Origin: Corella eumyota | Lineage: Eukaryota; Chordata; Ascidiacea; Phlebobranchia; Corellidae | Assembly (NCBI GenBank): GCA_963082875.1 | Contig: OY720103.1 | Location: 6,820,001-6,884,000, forward strand | Direction: 5' to 3' | DNA length: 64,000 bases | Part shown: positions 35,516-46,394 of the stretch, piece by piece | Layout: the number at the start of each line of letters is the position of its first letter | Numbering within the stretch: position 1 is the first letter of the stretch | Made by a program: the position numbers and the translations under genes | Notes under the pieces: model-generated | Told to the model about the DNA's origin: nothing | What the model saw: only the letters and a program-made list of their open reading frames with translations | Database searches by the model: none

Positions 35516-36080
35516 AACAATTAAATAAAAAAAAAATTAAAAAGAAAAGAAGAAAGTGAGGAGAGGTAACTTAAGCCTAAATTAACAAGTTTACGATTAG
35601 AAAGTTTAGCCCTATTTCTTAAGAATTTATAGTTTAGTTATTATATTATTAAGTGAGAACTTAAGTTTTATAAAATCTAGAAGTTTAGCTTTAACGAAGC
35701 TGAAAGATTTTTCACCAGATTATTAAAAAAAATTTGATAAAAATATTTATTAAAAAAGAAAAGTGAAGTCAAAAAAGAGGAAAATTAATTATTTGTAATG
35801 TTGCTTTTAAGAAATGCTAAAGAAATAAAGAAAAAGGAGATTAAAGTTTTAATTTTTTTATGAGTTTGTTTTATATATTGATTTTTTGTTGATACGTAAT
35901 TTTAATTTTTTTTAAATTATATCCTTATTTTTCACACAAACTGATTACATTAATGTCTCAAACAAATATGTTGCTGATTTTATGTTTTATTAAATTAAAG
36001 TATTTTTACTGCTTTTTATGTCTGAATGGTCAACTGAACTTTAATCTAGTTTGTTAACCATTAATAAAAAAAATGTATTA

Positions 36081-36788
36081 TGTTGTGGAATTGATTGCTT
36101 GTGCAACCATTTCCTTTACGTGATACGGGGTGATATGAGAGACGGCACATTAAAAAACGTCTTATGTTATGGGTGTGGACATTGTGAAGCTAGCCACTGC
36201 AAATAAAATATCGGCGTGGCTAATAACTGAAAACAAAATATACTCTGTTATGCAATGCCTGGTGCGGAAATCACGATATCCGTTAGAACCTAATTAACCC
36301 GAAGAGATACAGCTGTATCAGGGGTTAACAAAGGAGCACCAGAAAGAATTAAGCGTCACGAGAACATGAATAATGTGTTTATGGGCAAACTCCGGAATGT
36401 GCTGTCAATCAATTATCATTTTATATCGCGTGACACGTCACTTGTTTCCCTAATTTGAGTCATTGAATCGCCTATATATATATTTAATTTGTTTTGCTTA
36501 ATATTCAGTTAGATAAAGATTATGTGTTAAACCTATAGTTATCGTTGCAATTATTCGCATTTGTAATCATGTATCGCCAAGTTTACGCCGTTTCACTAAT
36601 AAAAGTGTAACTGTTAACATACTCAAGTAGTCTACAAATTAGCTAATCAATTAGTAAGGTTCAACAAAGTAGCTTAAATAAATCAACAGCAAAAATAAAC
36701 TCTGTCAATCAAAGTAAAATAACAATTAACTATACAAATGGTGACCCTACAAGAATAGTAACCTAAAACACATTATACAAACTCTACA
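36081..36788. mobile_element. LTR retroelement fragment (probable solo LTR plus leader) in hAT-2
   Basis: Comparison with hAT-1 (reverse complement of about 15290-15330) shows that these ~708 bp are extra in hAT-2. They begin TGTTGTGGAATTG. A TATACA end near 36736 is followed by TGGTGACCC, which resembles an LTR end followed by a primer-binding site of Gypsy or BEL type. No coding sequence is left. A fossil, younger than the hAT insertion; family not settled. Confidence 0.55.
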
Positions 36789-37192
36789 ATGTACTATACT
36801 GCTTTTTATTGAATTCGAAACTTTTTTAGAATGAAAACGTCAAAAATAAATAAAAAATTTATTTTATGAAAGATATAAGCTACAGTAGTAGAGAATTGAA
36901 TAACATGCAATTGTGTTTATTTAAAAAGGTTACTAAAAATGTTGTATGCCCTTAAGCCCCAGTTACTAATAGCTTGCACACGTTTAAATTGTTTACCATT
37001 ATCGAATAAACAAAAAAAATTATCTTCTTAGGTAATATAAAAAAAGACCGTTTTGTATCTAAAATAGCCGATTTACGGCCATCAATATCAAAAAACATTT
37101 TCCGGGAGAGCATGCCTGGACCCCCCTAGACGTGCTGTGACTTTCTAAAATTAGCCCCTCCCCCCTATCATTTTGCCTACGAGCCGCCACTG

Positions 37193-37212
37193 TTCAAATC
37201 CCTTGTCAGGCG
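37193..37212 (+). tRNA. tRNA-Lys(TTT), 3' part beyond the hAT
   Basis: TTCAAATC is the right target-site duplication and T-loop (box B). It is followed by CCTTG, which pairs with CAAGG of the T-stem, then TCAGGC, which pairs with GCCTG of the 5' acceptor strand, and discriminator G. A T run just after it (37218-37222) fits a Pol III terminator. Confidence 0.9.
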
Positions 37213-37550
37213 ATGTTGTTTTTAAGCAAAAATATGTGTTAAATTTTAATTTCGAAATAAAAAACCTTGGAAAATTTTAGACGAAATTGTGTAATTTTAC
37301 TTATACCGCCATAAAAACCATTTGTGCTTTGTTTTATTTGAAGAAGTTACCAATATTTACTACACAAACTTAAATATGCAAACTTATTTACATAAGATTA
37401 TTCAAATTACCAAAATTAGATAAATCGTGTTATATTATTTGTATTCCGTCATTTAAAATTGGAATAAATTTTGAGTAAAATTATTTTAAAACTTATTGTA
37501 AACTCGTCAATTCCAGTAAATATTATGGTGTATCCAAACACACAGGCTAT

Positions 37551-38112
37551 TAGTTAGCCATTAATCACTTCGAAGCGGAAAAGACGGGATCCATTAACTA
37601 CTTCGAAGCGGGTTGAAGATGCACTCCGTCTGCTGGGGTATTGCATTAACGCTTAAAGCTTTAATGAAAAAAATTTTTAATTTTAAAATCTTCATTTAAT
37701 CAATAATACTTTAAAAAAAATAAATAGTTAATACATTTTTTTGTATATAAGTTTATGCTCAATCTGGAAAGGTCAACTACACGAGCTAGACATAGAGAAA
37801 CAACTGTTTCTTTACAGTCTTGGGTATTATAGGTTTCGATTGCTGCTAAGCAACTAATTAGGTGCTGTTTACGTGATCTAACCCGGGCTCTTAGTAGTGT
37901 AAGCAAGTGTTTTAACCAGTACACCACGCTGCCGGTTCTAAAACAACCGCTTTAAACATCTCCTTAAAGACCCAAAGCGACTATCGAGTTGCTCTATTAA
38001 CCGCCTTGCGCGTTAATCCAATACCCCAGCAGACATCGCATCTTCCAACCCGCTTAAATACAGTAAATGGCTCCACCTTTTTTGGGCTTCGAAGCGATCA
38101 ATAACTAACTAA
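37551..38112. mobile_element. Foldback/MITE element with ~100-bp inverted ends
   Basis: The left end runs TTAGTTAGCCATTAATCACT and then CGAAGCGGGTTGAAGATGCA; the right end gives, on the other strand, GTTAGTTAGTTATTGATCGC and then CCCGCTTCGAAG-like sequence with the shared CTGCTGGGGTATTGGATTAA. A tRNA-like SINE head lies in the centre. The paralogue is at 47780-48340 and a lone half at 29940. Confidence 0.65.
37862..37938 (-). repeat. tRNA-derived SINE head within the foldback element
   Basis: The minus strand reads GCCGGCAGCGTGGTGTACTG, then GGTTAAAACACTTGC (box A-like TGGTGTACTGG) and GGGTTAGATCA (box B-like). The arrangement is that of a tRNA promoter pair, but the acceptor stems do not pair, as expected for a SINE. 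The paralogue is at about 48115-48186. Confidence 0.5.
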
Positions 38113-38619
38113 CTGGATGAAACACACATAACATATAACATTTTTAATTTATTACATACATTGGTATTTAAATTATCTAATTTGAATGAATTAAATCAAT
38201 AATATTTACATTCTTTTTCTTATTAATCTGACAAATTCCAAAATTTACTTTATAAATATATATATAGAACATCTTAAAACAATATTGCAGAAAATGGACA
38301 ATCGTATTGTAATTCTGCATATTGTTTAAAGTGGTCAATACTAAGATGTTTTCAATTATTAATTTCTCCTGTGTTTTTGCCTAATAAAAAATTGTTTAAT
38401 TCAGAATACAGTTTAAAATGGCAAGGCTCCTCCATCCAGTCCTGCATTTAATTTATTTTACTTTACAATGTATAATCGTTTCTTTTAATTTTCTCAAATG
38501 TGTATTATCAAAATTAATAATAAGGTCAACACTTTAGCGGTCGCACATAAAATAGATGGACAATTTGATCTCATAAAATAATTAAAAACTGCATTGGCCG
38601 GAAATCGAATCCGAAGGAG

Positions 38620-38730
38620 GGGTTATAACTATTTTTTCCCGGTTGTCAACTCGTCAGGTCTAGGTTGTCGGGTTGTCAGGTCTTGGTTGCTGAGTTGTTA
38701 GGCAAAGGTTGTCAAGTTTAGGTAATATGT
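38620..38730. repeat. Imperfect GGTTGTC-type short repeats
   Basis: GGTTGTCAACTCGTCAGGTC, then AGGTTGTCGGGTTGTCAGG and several more GTTG(T/C) units within about 100 bp, decaying into AT-rich sequence. Confidence 0.7.
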
Positions 38731-39214
38731 TATATGATGCATGCATAAATTATATAATTATTTGGTCAGCTTGTTTGCTATCTAGGTTGTTTGATTTTGG
38801 TCAGTTGGTTGTTGAGTGGTTTAACACTCCACTATCAGATTTAATGCAAAAATGCATCTATCAATTATTGATGCTATTGAAAAAAGTCACATTACAAAAA
38901 ACTTGTATAATTTTTGGGTTATTTGTGGGCAAATTTGTTTACTATTATAGAATATAAAATGTTTACTTTACAACCAAATATCAAATAAACATTTTTGTAA
39001 TGAATTGGAAAAAAATAAAACAAATGTTTGTCATTTGTGTTTTGCTGCGTTTGACAACAAAAACTTAATCAAACATTCAAAATAATACATTTGCCATATG
39101 CAATTGACACTACAGTAAATGGTAAACTATGTAAGTTTAATTTTTCTAAAACAAAATATTTATATACATATATACCTTTTTAAATATACATAACAATTTT
39201 TTTAGTTTATTGCC

Positions 39215-39605
39215 CGCCTTGTAAATGCCAAAGAAAAGTCCGAACCATGAAATGCTCAAAAAGGAGAGCCGTACGAACGGCCTCATTATCATTGTGCAAT
39301 AAGATAATATCAAGAAGTCATCAACTTAGAAAACACTGAAGTATTTTTTAAATAAATATTTATATGAATAGTTTTTCTCGGGCCAAATAACGCACCCCAC
39401 CAGTATTTGGTTAATGTTTAAATATGTCGCTTTGTGTGTTTACAATATATCTATATATGCTATTTATTATATAGAACAGTTTTATATAGTTTTTTAATGT
39501 TAATTTTGTACTTTAAGTTTAATTTGTTTTTAAGGAACAAGTACATCAAAAGCAAAAGTTATTAAGGTAGCAGCTAAAAGAAAGAAAACAATTTGGTATA
39601 TTATT
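39215..39605 (+). CDS. Possible upstream exons of an unnamed host gene
   Basis: After TTTTTTTAG (39205-39213) one frame reads YCPPCKCQRKVRTMKCSKRR, a C-x2-C-x-C...C pattern that could bind zinc, open to a TGA near 39333. After TTTTTAAG (about 39533) another open frame reads TSTSKAKVIKVAAKRKKTIW up to a TTTG|GTATAT donor near 39598. The second could join in phase to an acceptor at 39833 (TGCAG|G). The exon junctions here are not settled and no start codon was found, so the 5' half of the gene is uncertain. Confidence 0.35.
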
Positions 39606-39833
39606 TTTATTCAAATTCCAGCTAATAGAAAGAGCGTAGGCTTAAATAATAGATAGAATTTTATGAAAGATTAAATTTTTATTGTACATTTGAAAAGTCA
39701 GTTTAATATGGGTATTAATTCATTTAATTTGTTTTTAGTTAAAATATTTTAAAAAGTAGGTACTTTTTTGCAAATATATTTAAAATAAATGTTAATTTTT
39801 AGTTGGTATAAAAAAAGGGTGGGGGGGGTGCAG

Positions 39834-40164
39834 GCATTGCAATGAAAATTTTAGCCATCTAAGTTCAGTAAGGGGCTATGCTGAAGTAGCACACAGCATC
39901 ATTCAACAAGCTTATCCTAGCATATGTTTAGATTTGGATAATGGCATTTTCTTTGTTGCAAAAGCAAGCAAGGGTTTAATTTTACCTATTCATGTTCAAA
40001 AATGCACATTGAAAAATATTTTAAATTGCAGCAGTCAAAGTTGCAATGATGTTATGTTTGTAGCATCGAAAGTGAACCCAGCAACTGAACGCGAGCATTT
40101 GGAACCTTTAAAATATTCACAAGTGGCAGAAATTAAATCATTGCAACAAGAATATTTACAACAG
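39834..40164 (+). CDS. Penultimate exon of an unnamed host gene
   Basis: Open frame of about 110 codons, intact, with balanced codon use unlike the AT-rich surroundings: HCNENFSHLSSVRGYAEVAH, then SIIQQAYPSICLDLDNGIFF, then LILPIHVQKCTLKNILNC and an amphipathic tail SLQQEYLQQ. It ends at CAACA|GTAAGT, a strong splice donor. The matching acceptor exon lies beyond the Merlin element at 46842 and joins in phase (CA + A gives Gln). Cysteines in C-x-C and H-C patterns suggest metal binding, but the family is unknown to me. Confidence 0.55.
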
Positions 40165-40505
40165 TAAGTTAGTCTTAATATTTTGGTTAACTGTTCGTAA
40201 CTCAACAAAAAAAGTTACGTTCTCAAAACCAGTTAATTTAGGAGTTACGTAATATTTATGAGATAGCTCTCTCGAAATGTAGCCTATGCGAATAAATAAT
40301 TAACATTAGCTGTAAATTACTACATTTAAGTGTAATATAATTTAATTAAACTGTAATATAGTTTAATTAAACAGTTATAAGTTCGATTATGTCCCAAATT
40401 AGGCAGTACGCTTGTTGATAAACAATAGTCGTCAGACAAGACCTATTGTTTTAAGTTTGCGACTTTACTGAACACCGACGGTTGTTTTGCATACATCATA
40501 TTAGT

Positions 40506-40622
40506 CTTCAAATATATATACCCTTACCCCAACCCTATCTAAGTTTGTTGTTAAATACCAGACAGGCCCCCAACGAAGTGTGTGTTTTTTAACAACAAAC
40601 TTAAATAGGGTTGAGGTAAGGG
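40506..40622. repeat. Palindromic 62-bp-type repeats, left of the nested hAT
   Basis: TATATATACCCTTACCCCAA followed, about 50 bp later, by the inverted AACTTAAATAGGGTTGAGGT. The same unit occurs three times in direct order at 44331-44500 and once inverted at 44547-44578. Confidence 0.8.
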
Positions 40623-40991
40623 CATTGGCGCCGAGTTACGGGGTGGTCTCGCCACCCCGAAAGAATGGAAGATTTTTTTTCACGCAACGGCATAAATTCC
40701 CTAAAATTGTATCTTGGTAATTATGTCTAAAACAAATACGCTGTTATATATAATATTTTTAAGCGGTTTATATTTTTATGCAATTGAGCTGATTAAATAC
40801 TTTTTACAAGTATTACTGGTAGACGGCAGTATTTTAAAAGATTTATTTCTTTGTAAAAATATAGTTATTATACGATAGCAATTATATTTGTGCCTTAAAA
40901 ATCAAATAATCAACTATTGCGCAACACAATAACCAGCAGTAAGGAAAGGCACACGTCAAATATTAGTATTACAGCAGGTTATTACAGCAAA

Positions 40992-43204
40992 ATGTCTTCA
41001 AATAAACGTTCAAAAAAGCAATCTTCAATTGCTTCTTTTCTTATTTCTCCTAGTCAGAGTTGCAGCCAGCAAAACTCATTAGCAGAATCAGTGGTAGCAA
41101 ATTTAAATAATTCGTCTATGCCTGTCGCACAACTTATTTCTGATGCTACCTTGGGCGGTTGTCGTTACCAGAAAAAATGGGAATCCGAATACCCATGGAT
41201 ATCCTACGATGCCTTACATGACAAGGTTTTCTGCAACGTATGTAAATGGGCATTTAATAATAATCGCATTAATTTATCTGTGGCCAGTTCCATGGTTCAA
41301 GAATCGATTAACGTTTGGGTAAAAAATGGTTACAAAAATTGGAAAATGGGGAAATCCGGATTAGCTAAACACGATATTAGCATAAATCACAGAAACAATT
41401 CGTTTGTAAAAGTAACTAATGATGAGGGTCAAGTGGCGGCTCAACTTCTTTAGATGCAATTTTTAACTGTATTTTGTTACTTGGCCGACAAGGCTTAGCA
41501 ATACGTGGCCATTGCGATGAGCGATCAAACCTGACTGCACTGATGCGTCTTTTATCAAAATACAACAAAGACGTTCTAGTTTGGCTGGAACGTCAAAGTT
41601 TTAAATGGCTGAGTCATGACATTTCAAACGAAATATTAAAAATTCTTGCCAATTCTGTTTTACGATCATTAATTAAACAAGTTCAAAACGCAAAATTGTT
41701 TAGTATCATTGCTGATGAGACAGCCGATTCGTCAAATAAGAACAACTAAGCATTTGTGTTCGTTACGTAGACGCTGATTACAACACAAAGGAAAATTTCA
41801 TGGGACTTGTTGAGTGTCCACACACAGATGGAGCCACCTTACATAAAATTATTAAAAATACGGTTTTATCGTTGGGCTTAGATATTGCATTTTGTCGTGG
41901 TCAAGGATATGATGGAGCGGCAACTATGTCAGGGAAATTATCAGGAGTTCAAACGCGCTTTAAAGAGGAATATCCATTGATGCTTTACCTGCATTGTGCC
42001 GGACATCAACTTAATCTTGTGATACAAGATTTTTTTAAAGAAACTAAAGAGGGAATGCATGCTATTGCTGTATTGGAATCAGTGGTAAATTTTACCACTG
42101 CATCTCCAAAGCGATTAGAAAATTTTAATACATTTAAATTAAATAACGATTCGAATTCAAGTACCCGTAATTTACGACCTCTATGTTCTTCACGTTGGGT
42201 TATGCGATTTCCGGCGATAAACTCTTTTCTTGAACAATATGAAATTGTTTTAAATTGGTTAGATAAAGTCTGTCAGGACACTGGGCTAGATAACGTGTCG
42301 CGTAATAAAGCATCTGCTCATTTAAGATCATTGGAAATGTTTAATGTTTACTATATGGTGAGGTTGCTGCAAAAAATTTTACTTATAGTAAGTTCAGTTC
42401 ACGTTGAAATACAAGCACGTGGGATTGGCGTCGGAGATGTTAGAACTCTATTGGAATCAGAGCTCTCTACCCGACGTGGAATAATGAAAATACCAAAATA
42501 ACCGGTGAATTTTTTGCTGAATGCCAAAATGCAGCGTCAGAAATTGGTATACAGCTGCCCGCTCTTCCGCGAGGTTCCGGTGTTAAAAAGTTGTCGAAGG
42601 GAAACAGCACCTTCTATTGAGTTGCACTACCAAACTTTATATTTTGCCGTTTTTCGCAAATCCTGCGAAGCCATTCTTGCACGATATTCGTTTTTCGATA
42701 TGACGATAATAAATCACATTGAAGAGGTTCTAACAACAAAAAATCTTAAATATTTAGCCACAATAACCGCAGTTGATGCCATTGGTAAAATGTACGGGAG
42801 TGACATCGATCTGCAACATTTAGAATGGGAAATGAAACGGTTGCAAGATTTTTTTTGCTGAAAAAAATATTGTGGTTGATAAAGTTAGAGAGTTGCAATT
42901 GTGTTTTCAGGAACATAAGTCTCTCACTACATTCTTGCCAAATTTATCTGTTATTTAAAAAATTTACCTAACTTTGCCCTGTACTACTTGTGAAGCTGAG
43001 CGCAGCTTTAGTGTACTAAGGAGGATAAAGTCTTACTTGCGTGCCACAATGTCCCAACAACGTCTTAATCATAGTATGATTCTTCATGTCCACGAAGCTG
43101 AGTCAATAAATATAAAAATGGACTCCCTTGTAAACGAATGGATTGACCGTGCATCCGTTCGCGAGGTCATAAAAATCATGTATTTTTGCAAATATTTGTA
43201 TTAA
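40992..43204 (+). pseudogene. hAT transposase of hAT-3 (TTF zinc finger, DUF4371), lightly broken
   Basis: Likely start MSSNKRSKKQSSIASFLI at 40992. In order: TTF-type zinc finger WESEYPWISYDALHDKVFCN with C-N-V-C (41170-41440), DUF4371 core SIIADETADSSNKN (41700-41745), FCRGQGYDGAATMSGKLSGV and LHCAGHQLNLVIQ (41890-42030), and the C-terminal dimerisation block CEAERSFSVLRRIKSYLRAT (42990-43050). Frames change near 41450, 41750, 42500 and between 42860 and 42974; each piece is otherwise well kept, so decay is recent compared with the Harbinger remnant. Total about 700 codons. Confidence 0.9.
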
Positions 43205-44322
43205 TACTGTTTAAACTTGTGTTTAAAAACAAAATTGGTTATTTTTACAATAAATTGAATTATAGAGAAGTGTATGCAACTCGTTTTTTTTTAATTAAAA
43301 TAATGTTTTTACTACATGTTAAATATGCGTTTTATATTTGTTACATTTGGCAACCCTGAGGTTTTATAATCAGCCGTGCGTTTCACTTGATTGAAAGGTT
43401 TTTTAATACTTACCGTAATTTCATGGCTATTATTTTTATCGTTATGAATCTAGACTGATAGGCTATTTAAAAGTTATTTAAAGTGGTATATGTAATTACT
43501 GCCTTCCCTACTGTGAAACTATTTGGAGTAGTGAACTGATACGTACGTTTTTTGATCCATAATTCGGGCTTGTGAATTTTCGGGTAATTACATTTTGCAT
43601 TATTATTAAGTTATTCTGTGTTCAAGTTTTGACTAATTCTAGAGATTATTATGTTTTGTACTTTATACTAAGTGTCTCTTTTACCTTTATCAGGAATTTA
43701 TTGGGTAGTTTTATCGTCTGTGCCGTATATTTTCATGAGCCAATATCTGCCATTTCTTAGGTATTTATGCCTTTTAAATGTTAATGTGCTTAATAGGGCA
43801 TAGCTTTTTTCATTACCTGACCTTATCAATTGCTAATTACAGATTGCTTGAATTAACAACGATTAAACAAGTTGACCTTTGTATCCATTGTATAAGTGGC
43901 TTGCTAAACGTGTCGGTAAGATGTGTTTTGGCTTCGATATTCTCTGTATTATGTTTTTATTATGTGGTAACAATTAGTTATATTGTGATCGCTTTATTTT
44001 CTATAGCATTATTGACTATAGCTGATTTATTTTTTGTAGAAACTGTCAATGAACGAATGTATTTGTGTGTGAACGAAATAAAATTGTTCATTCATGTGTG
44101 CGACTAAAAGCGGGGTCAACTTTAATAAAGCAAGAATAGTTCAATCAGTACAAATAGTCTTATGCTTAATACCCTCAGTGCATGGCCACTAGAGGAGGGG
44201 ACATTTAACACTACAAGTATTTTCGTTATGTAAGTTTTATAAATGTTAGGCAACGCTTTACGGGGAATCCCCGGAAATTACTTTTCGGAAAACCCGCCAC
44301 CCCGTACGAAAATAAAACACGG
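43205..44322. other. 3' part of hAT-3 without a recognised gene
   Basis: About 1.1 kb between the transposase and the right end. Two short hydrophobic frames (43572-43760 and 43778-44107) have no family resemblance and look like T-rich composition. GGTCAACTTTAATAAAGCA at 44114 and a GC-richer tail could be the trace of another insertion, but no repeats prove it. Confidence 0.45.
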
Positions 44323-44330
44323 CGCCTATG

Positions 44331-44578
44331 GGTAAGGGTATATATATTTGAAGACTCGTATGATAAAACACAACAAACTTAAATAGGGTTGGGGTAAGAG
44401 TATATATATTTGAAGACTCGGATGATAAAACATAACAAACTTAGCTAGGGTTGGGGTAAGGGTATATATATTTGAAAACTCAGATAATAAAACAGTCGTG
44501 TCTGCTAGTTAAGTCTGTAGACAACATTAAACACTATACATACTCTAAATATATATACCCTTACCCCAACCCTAACTT
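44331..44578. repeat. 62-bp tandem repeats, 3 units plus an inverted unit
   Basis: TATATATATTTGAAGACTCG begins at 44339, 44401 and (with one change) 44463, a 62-bp period. Each unit includes TAGGGTTGGGGTAAG. An inverted piece (ATATATATACCCTTACCCCA) follows at 44550. Its G/C-run asymmetry resembles telomere-like repeats, but the copy is internal to the Merlin element. Confidence 0.9.
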
Positions 44579-44661
44579 TCTAATGATTACTTATCGAATA
44601 AGCGGTTTTAAATGACCGTAAGCTACAGGTAACAGATTTTTTTGTTTTTAGAATAAATAAA

Positions 44662-46394
44662 ATGCATTTTAATACTTATCAATCTACTATATTGCCCTTG
44701 TTAAATAATGAAAATCCCCAGGAAGTGATGCAGTGGATGCAAAATAAGTCACTGTTGTCCATGATGATGAAATGTGAAAGTTGTAATAGTATAATGCAAT
44801 TAAATAAACGACCCGATGTCAATGACAAATATAATTTAAAATGTAGGAATATCTATTGCTTTAAACATAATTCAGCTGTATCTGTGCGAAGATATTCTTT
44901 TTTCGCAAATTCACGTCTGAAACTGAAACAATGGATACACTTGATCTGTTTATGGAGAATAGATATCTGTCGTAAGGTAGCAACACAGATCACTGGTATT
45001 TCTGCACCACCAGTCATAGGAAATGCATACTATTTCTTTAGAGTGTAGGGGTTATTTAATTCAAACTGTTGTTTATGTAGTTATTTATTGATTATTGGTT
45101 AGGTTACTTGTTTATTGTTGATTTGGGGTCACCACAGATTCTACCATAGCCTTCATTACTGAAGTCTTATGATGAATCTGACTATTTGAATTTAGTTATT
45201 TAATATTTTAAGTTTGTTGGTTAAATCTGGCATTATAATAAATAGTAAACTTTTGTCTGAGTTATAAAAATATGACGTAAGTAATTTGATTGTTTCACAT
45301 ATTATATTTAACGTACAACGAAAGATATAACACGGGCATAACTTAATAACTACGTAAAAACTGCGTCGAAATACTAATTAATAAAACTACATTCGTGCTA
45401 TAGCTACAATGTTTCAACTAACATAATAACGACAACTGTGGTTGTTCGTCTACCAAAAAGGTAGACGAACGCGTCTGACGTAAGGTCTGTTTGCAAGAGT
45501 CTTTTTTTCATAACAGTAAAAACAATGGGCTTTTATACCCAAAAATAAGATAATTATGTTTACGAAGAAGGGCAATAAAATAGGTACGAGTTTATAAGTA
45601 TAATCAATGTTTAGGTTTGTTCCTTTTGTTGGTCGTTGACATCGTGTTGCAGGCATCATGTAAACTGGTTAGAGGCGTTTTACTGCGGCAAATGACGACG
45701 TGGTCGTTGATTAATAAAATCGCGCAGTTTATTGTTTTGTGAGACCGTCTTTAATTGCTTTAAGGTTGCTTGACCGGTCCGAACGCATAAACCTTACATG
45801 AATAAAGCAGCTGCTGTATTGCAATGTCTTGACCTTGATAAACCCGAATAAACTCGTACCAAGGATTGATCATGAAATGATTAATCCACAAGAGAAATAT
45901 GCCAACACCACTTTAATCAATTGCCTATAAGACTTGGAGGTCCAGGAAAAATAATTGAAATCGATGATTCCTGTTTTACTCACAAAATTAAACACCATCA
46001 CGGTCGAACCCCACAGCAAAATGTATGGGTATTCGGAATAGTAGAAAGATCAAAAAGTACTTCGATCGGATACATGAAAATTGTTAAACAACGGGATGCC
46101 AATACCCTTCTGCCAATTATAACAAAAATAGCGCGTCCAGGATCTATTTTATATGGCGATCAGTGACAAGCATACAGACAGATAAAACACAGCTTAGGAT
46201 ATCAGCACAAAACGGTCAATCACTCGGTTAAGAGTTCACACTCAAACCATATAATCCTACTGGAGTCGCCATAAGTATAAAATTAAGAAGATGAACGGAT
46301 GTCCCAGACACTTGTTGCAATCTTACCTGCAAGAAATGATGTGGCGTGATCGCTTCAGCAGCGACGCATTCAATAAATTATGCGACCACATTTA
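44662..46394 (+). pseudogene. Merlin transposase (IS1595-type DDE), broken
   Basis: The N-terminal part 44662-45048 has a zinc ribbon C-E-S-C...C-R-N-I-Y-C (about residues 38-70) and LKLKQWIHLICLWRI. The catalytic part 45921-46394 has PIRLGGPGKIIEIDDSCFTH (first D), GSILYGDQ (second D, followed by a stop at 46164) and, in another frame, HTQTIESYWSRHKYKIKKMN (third residue E) and WRDRFSSDAFNKLCDHI. About 870 bp between the halves shows no coding pattern and may be a decayed middle part or an insert. All three catalytic residues can be seen, but frames are interrupted. Confidence 0.88.
45444..45470. repeat. Perfect 11-bp hairpin with A5 loop
   Basis: GTTCGTCTACC, AAAAA, GGTAGACGAAC. It lies in the non-coding middle part of the Merlin element. 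Role unknown. Confidence 0.8.

Larger units (their letters stand above)
34290..37192 (+). mobile_element. Deleted hAT copy (hAT-2) inserted in the tRNA-Lys gene
   Basis: Starts CATTGGCGGCTCGTCTATGG and ends ACGAGCCGCCACTG, the same termini as hAT-1 in reverse orientation, flanked by TTTAAATC (34282-34289) and TTCAAATC (37193-37200), an 8-bp duplication with one change. It keeps the 5' third of the transposase gene (34869 to about 35515), then jumps to the other end of hAT-1. An LTR-retroelement fragment sits inside at about 36081-36788. It is an internally deleted, non-autonomous copy. Confidence 0.95.
37213..38430. repeat. Segmental duplicate, part 2 (paralogue 47486-48650)
   Basis: GCGATGTTGTTTTTAA, ATCGCCATAAAAA-type blocks, the foldback element and the run to CAGAATACAGTTTAAAAT are shared in order with 47480-48650. 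After this point copy 1 continues with GGCAAGGCTCC, while copy 2 has about 1.17 kb inserted first. Confidence 0.8.
40623..44330 (+). mobile_element. hAT transposon (hAT-3) with 8-bp TSD nested in Merlin
   Basis: Ends CATTGGCGCCG (40623) and CGGCGCCTATG (to 44330) are inverted repeats, followed inward by CGGGGTGG on both sides. They are flanked by GGTAAGGG (40615-40622 and 44331-44338), a perfect 8-bp duplication. Length is 3708 bp. The transposase is on the plus strand at 40992-43204. The family differs from hAT-1/hAT-2: the terminal sequence and the protein are distinct. Confidence 0.93.

Noticed and set aside
37700-37927. 75-residue minus-strand frame as a gene
   Set aside because: It overlaps the tRNA-like SINE head and foldback element and has no protein motif.
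43572-44107. Two hydrophobic frames as a possible membrane protein
   Set aside because: They lie in T-rich sequence in the tail of hAT-3, have no family motifs and no start context; composition explains them.
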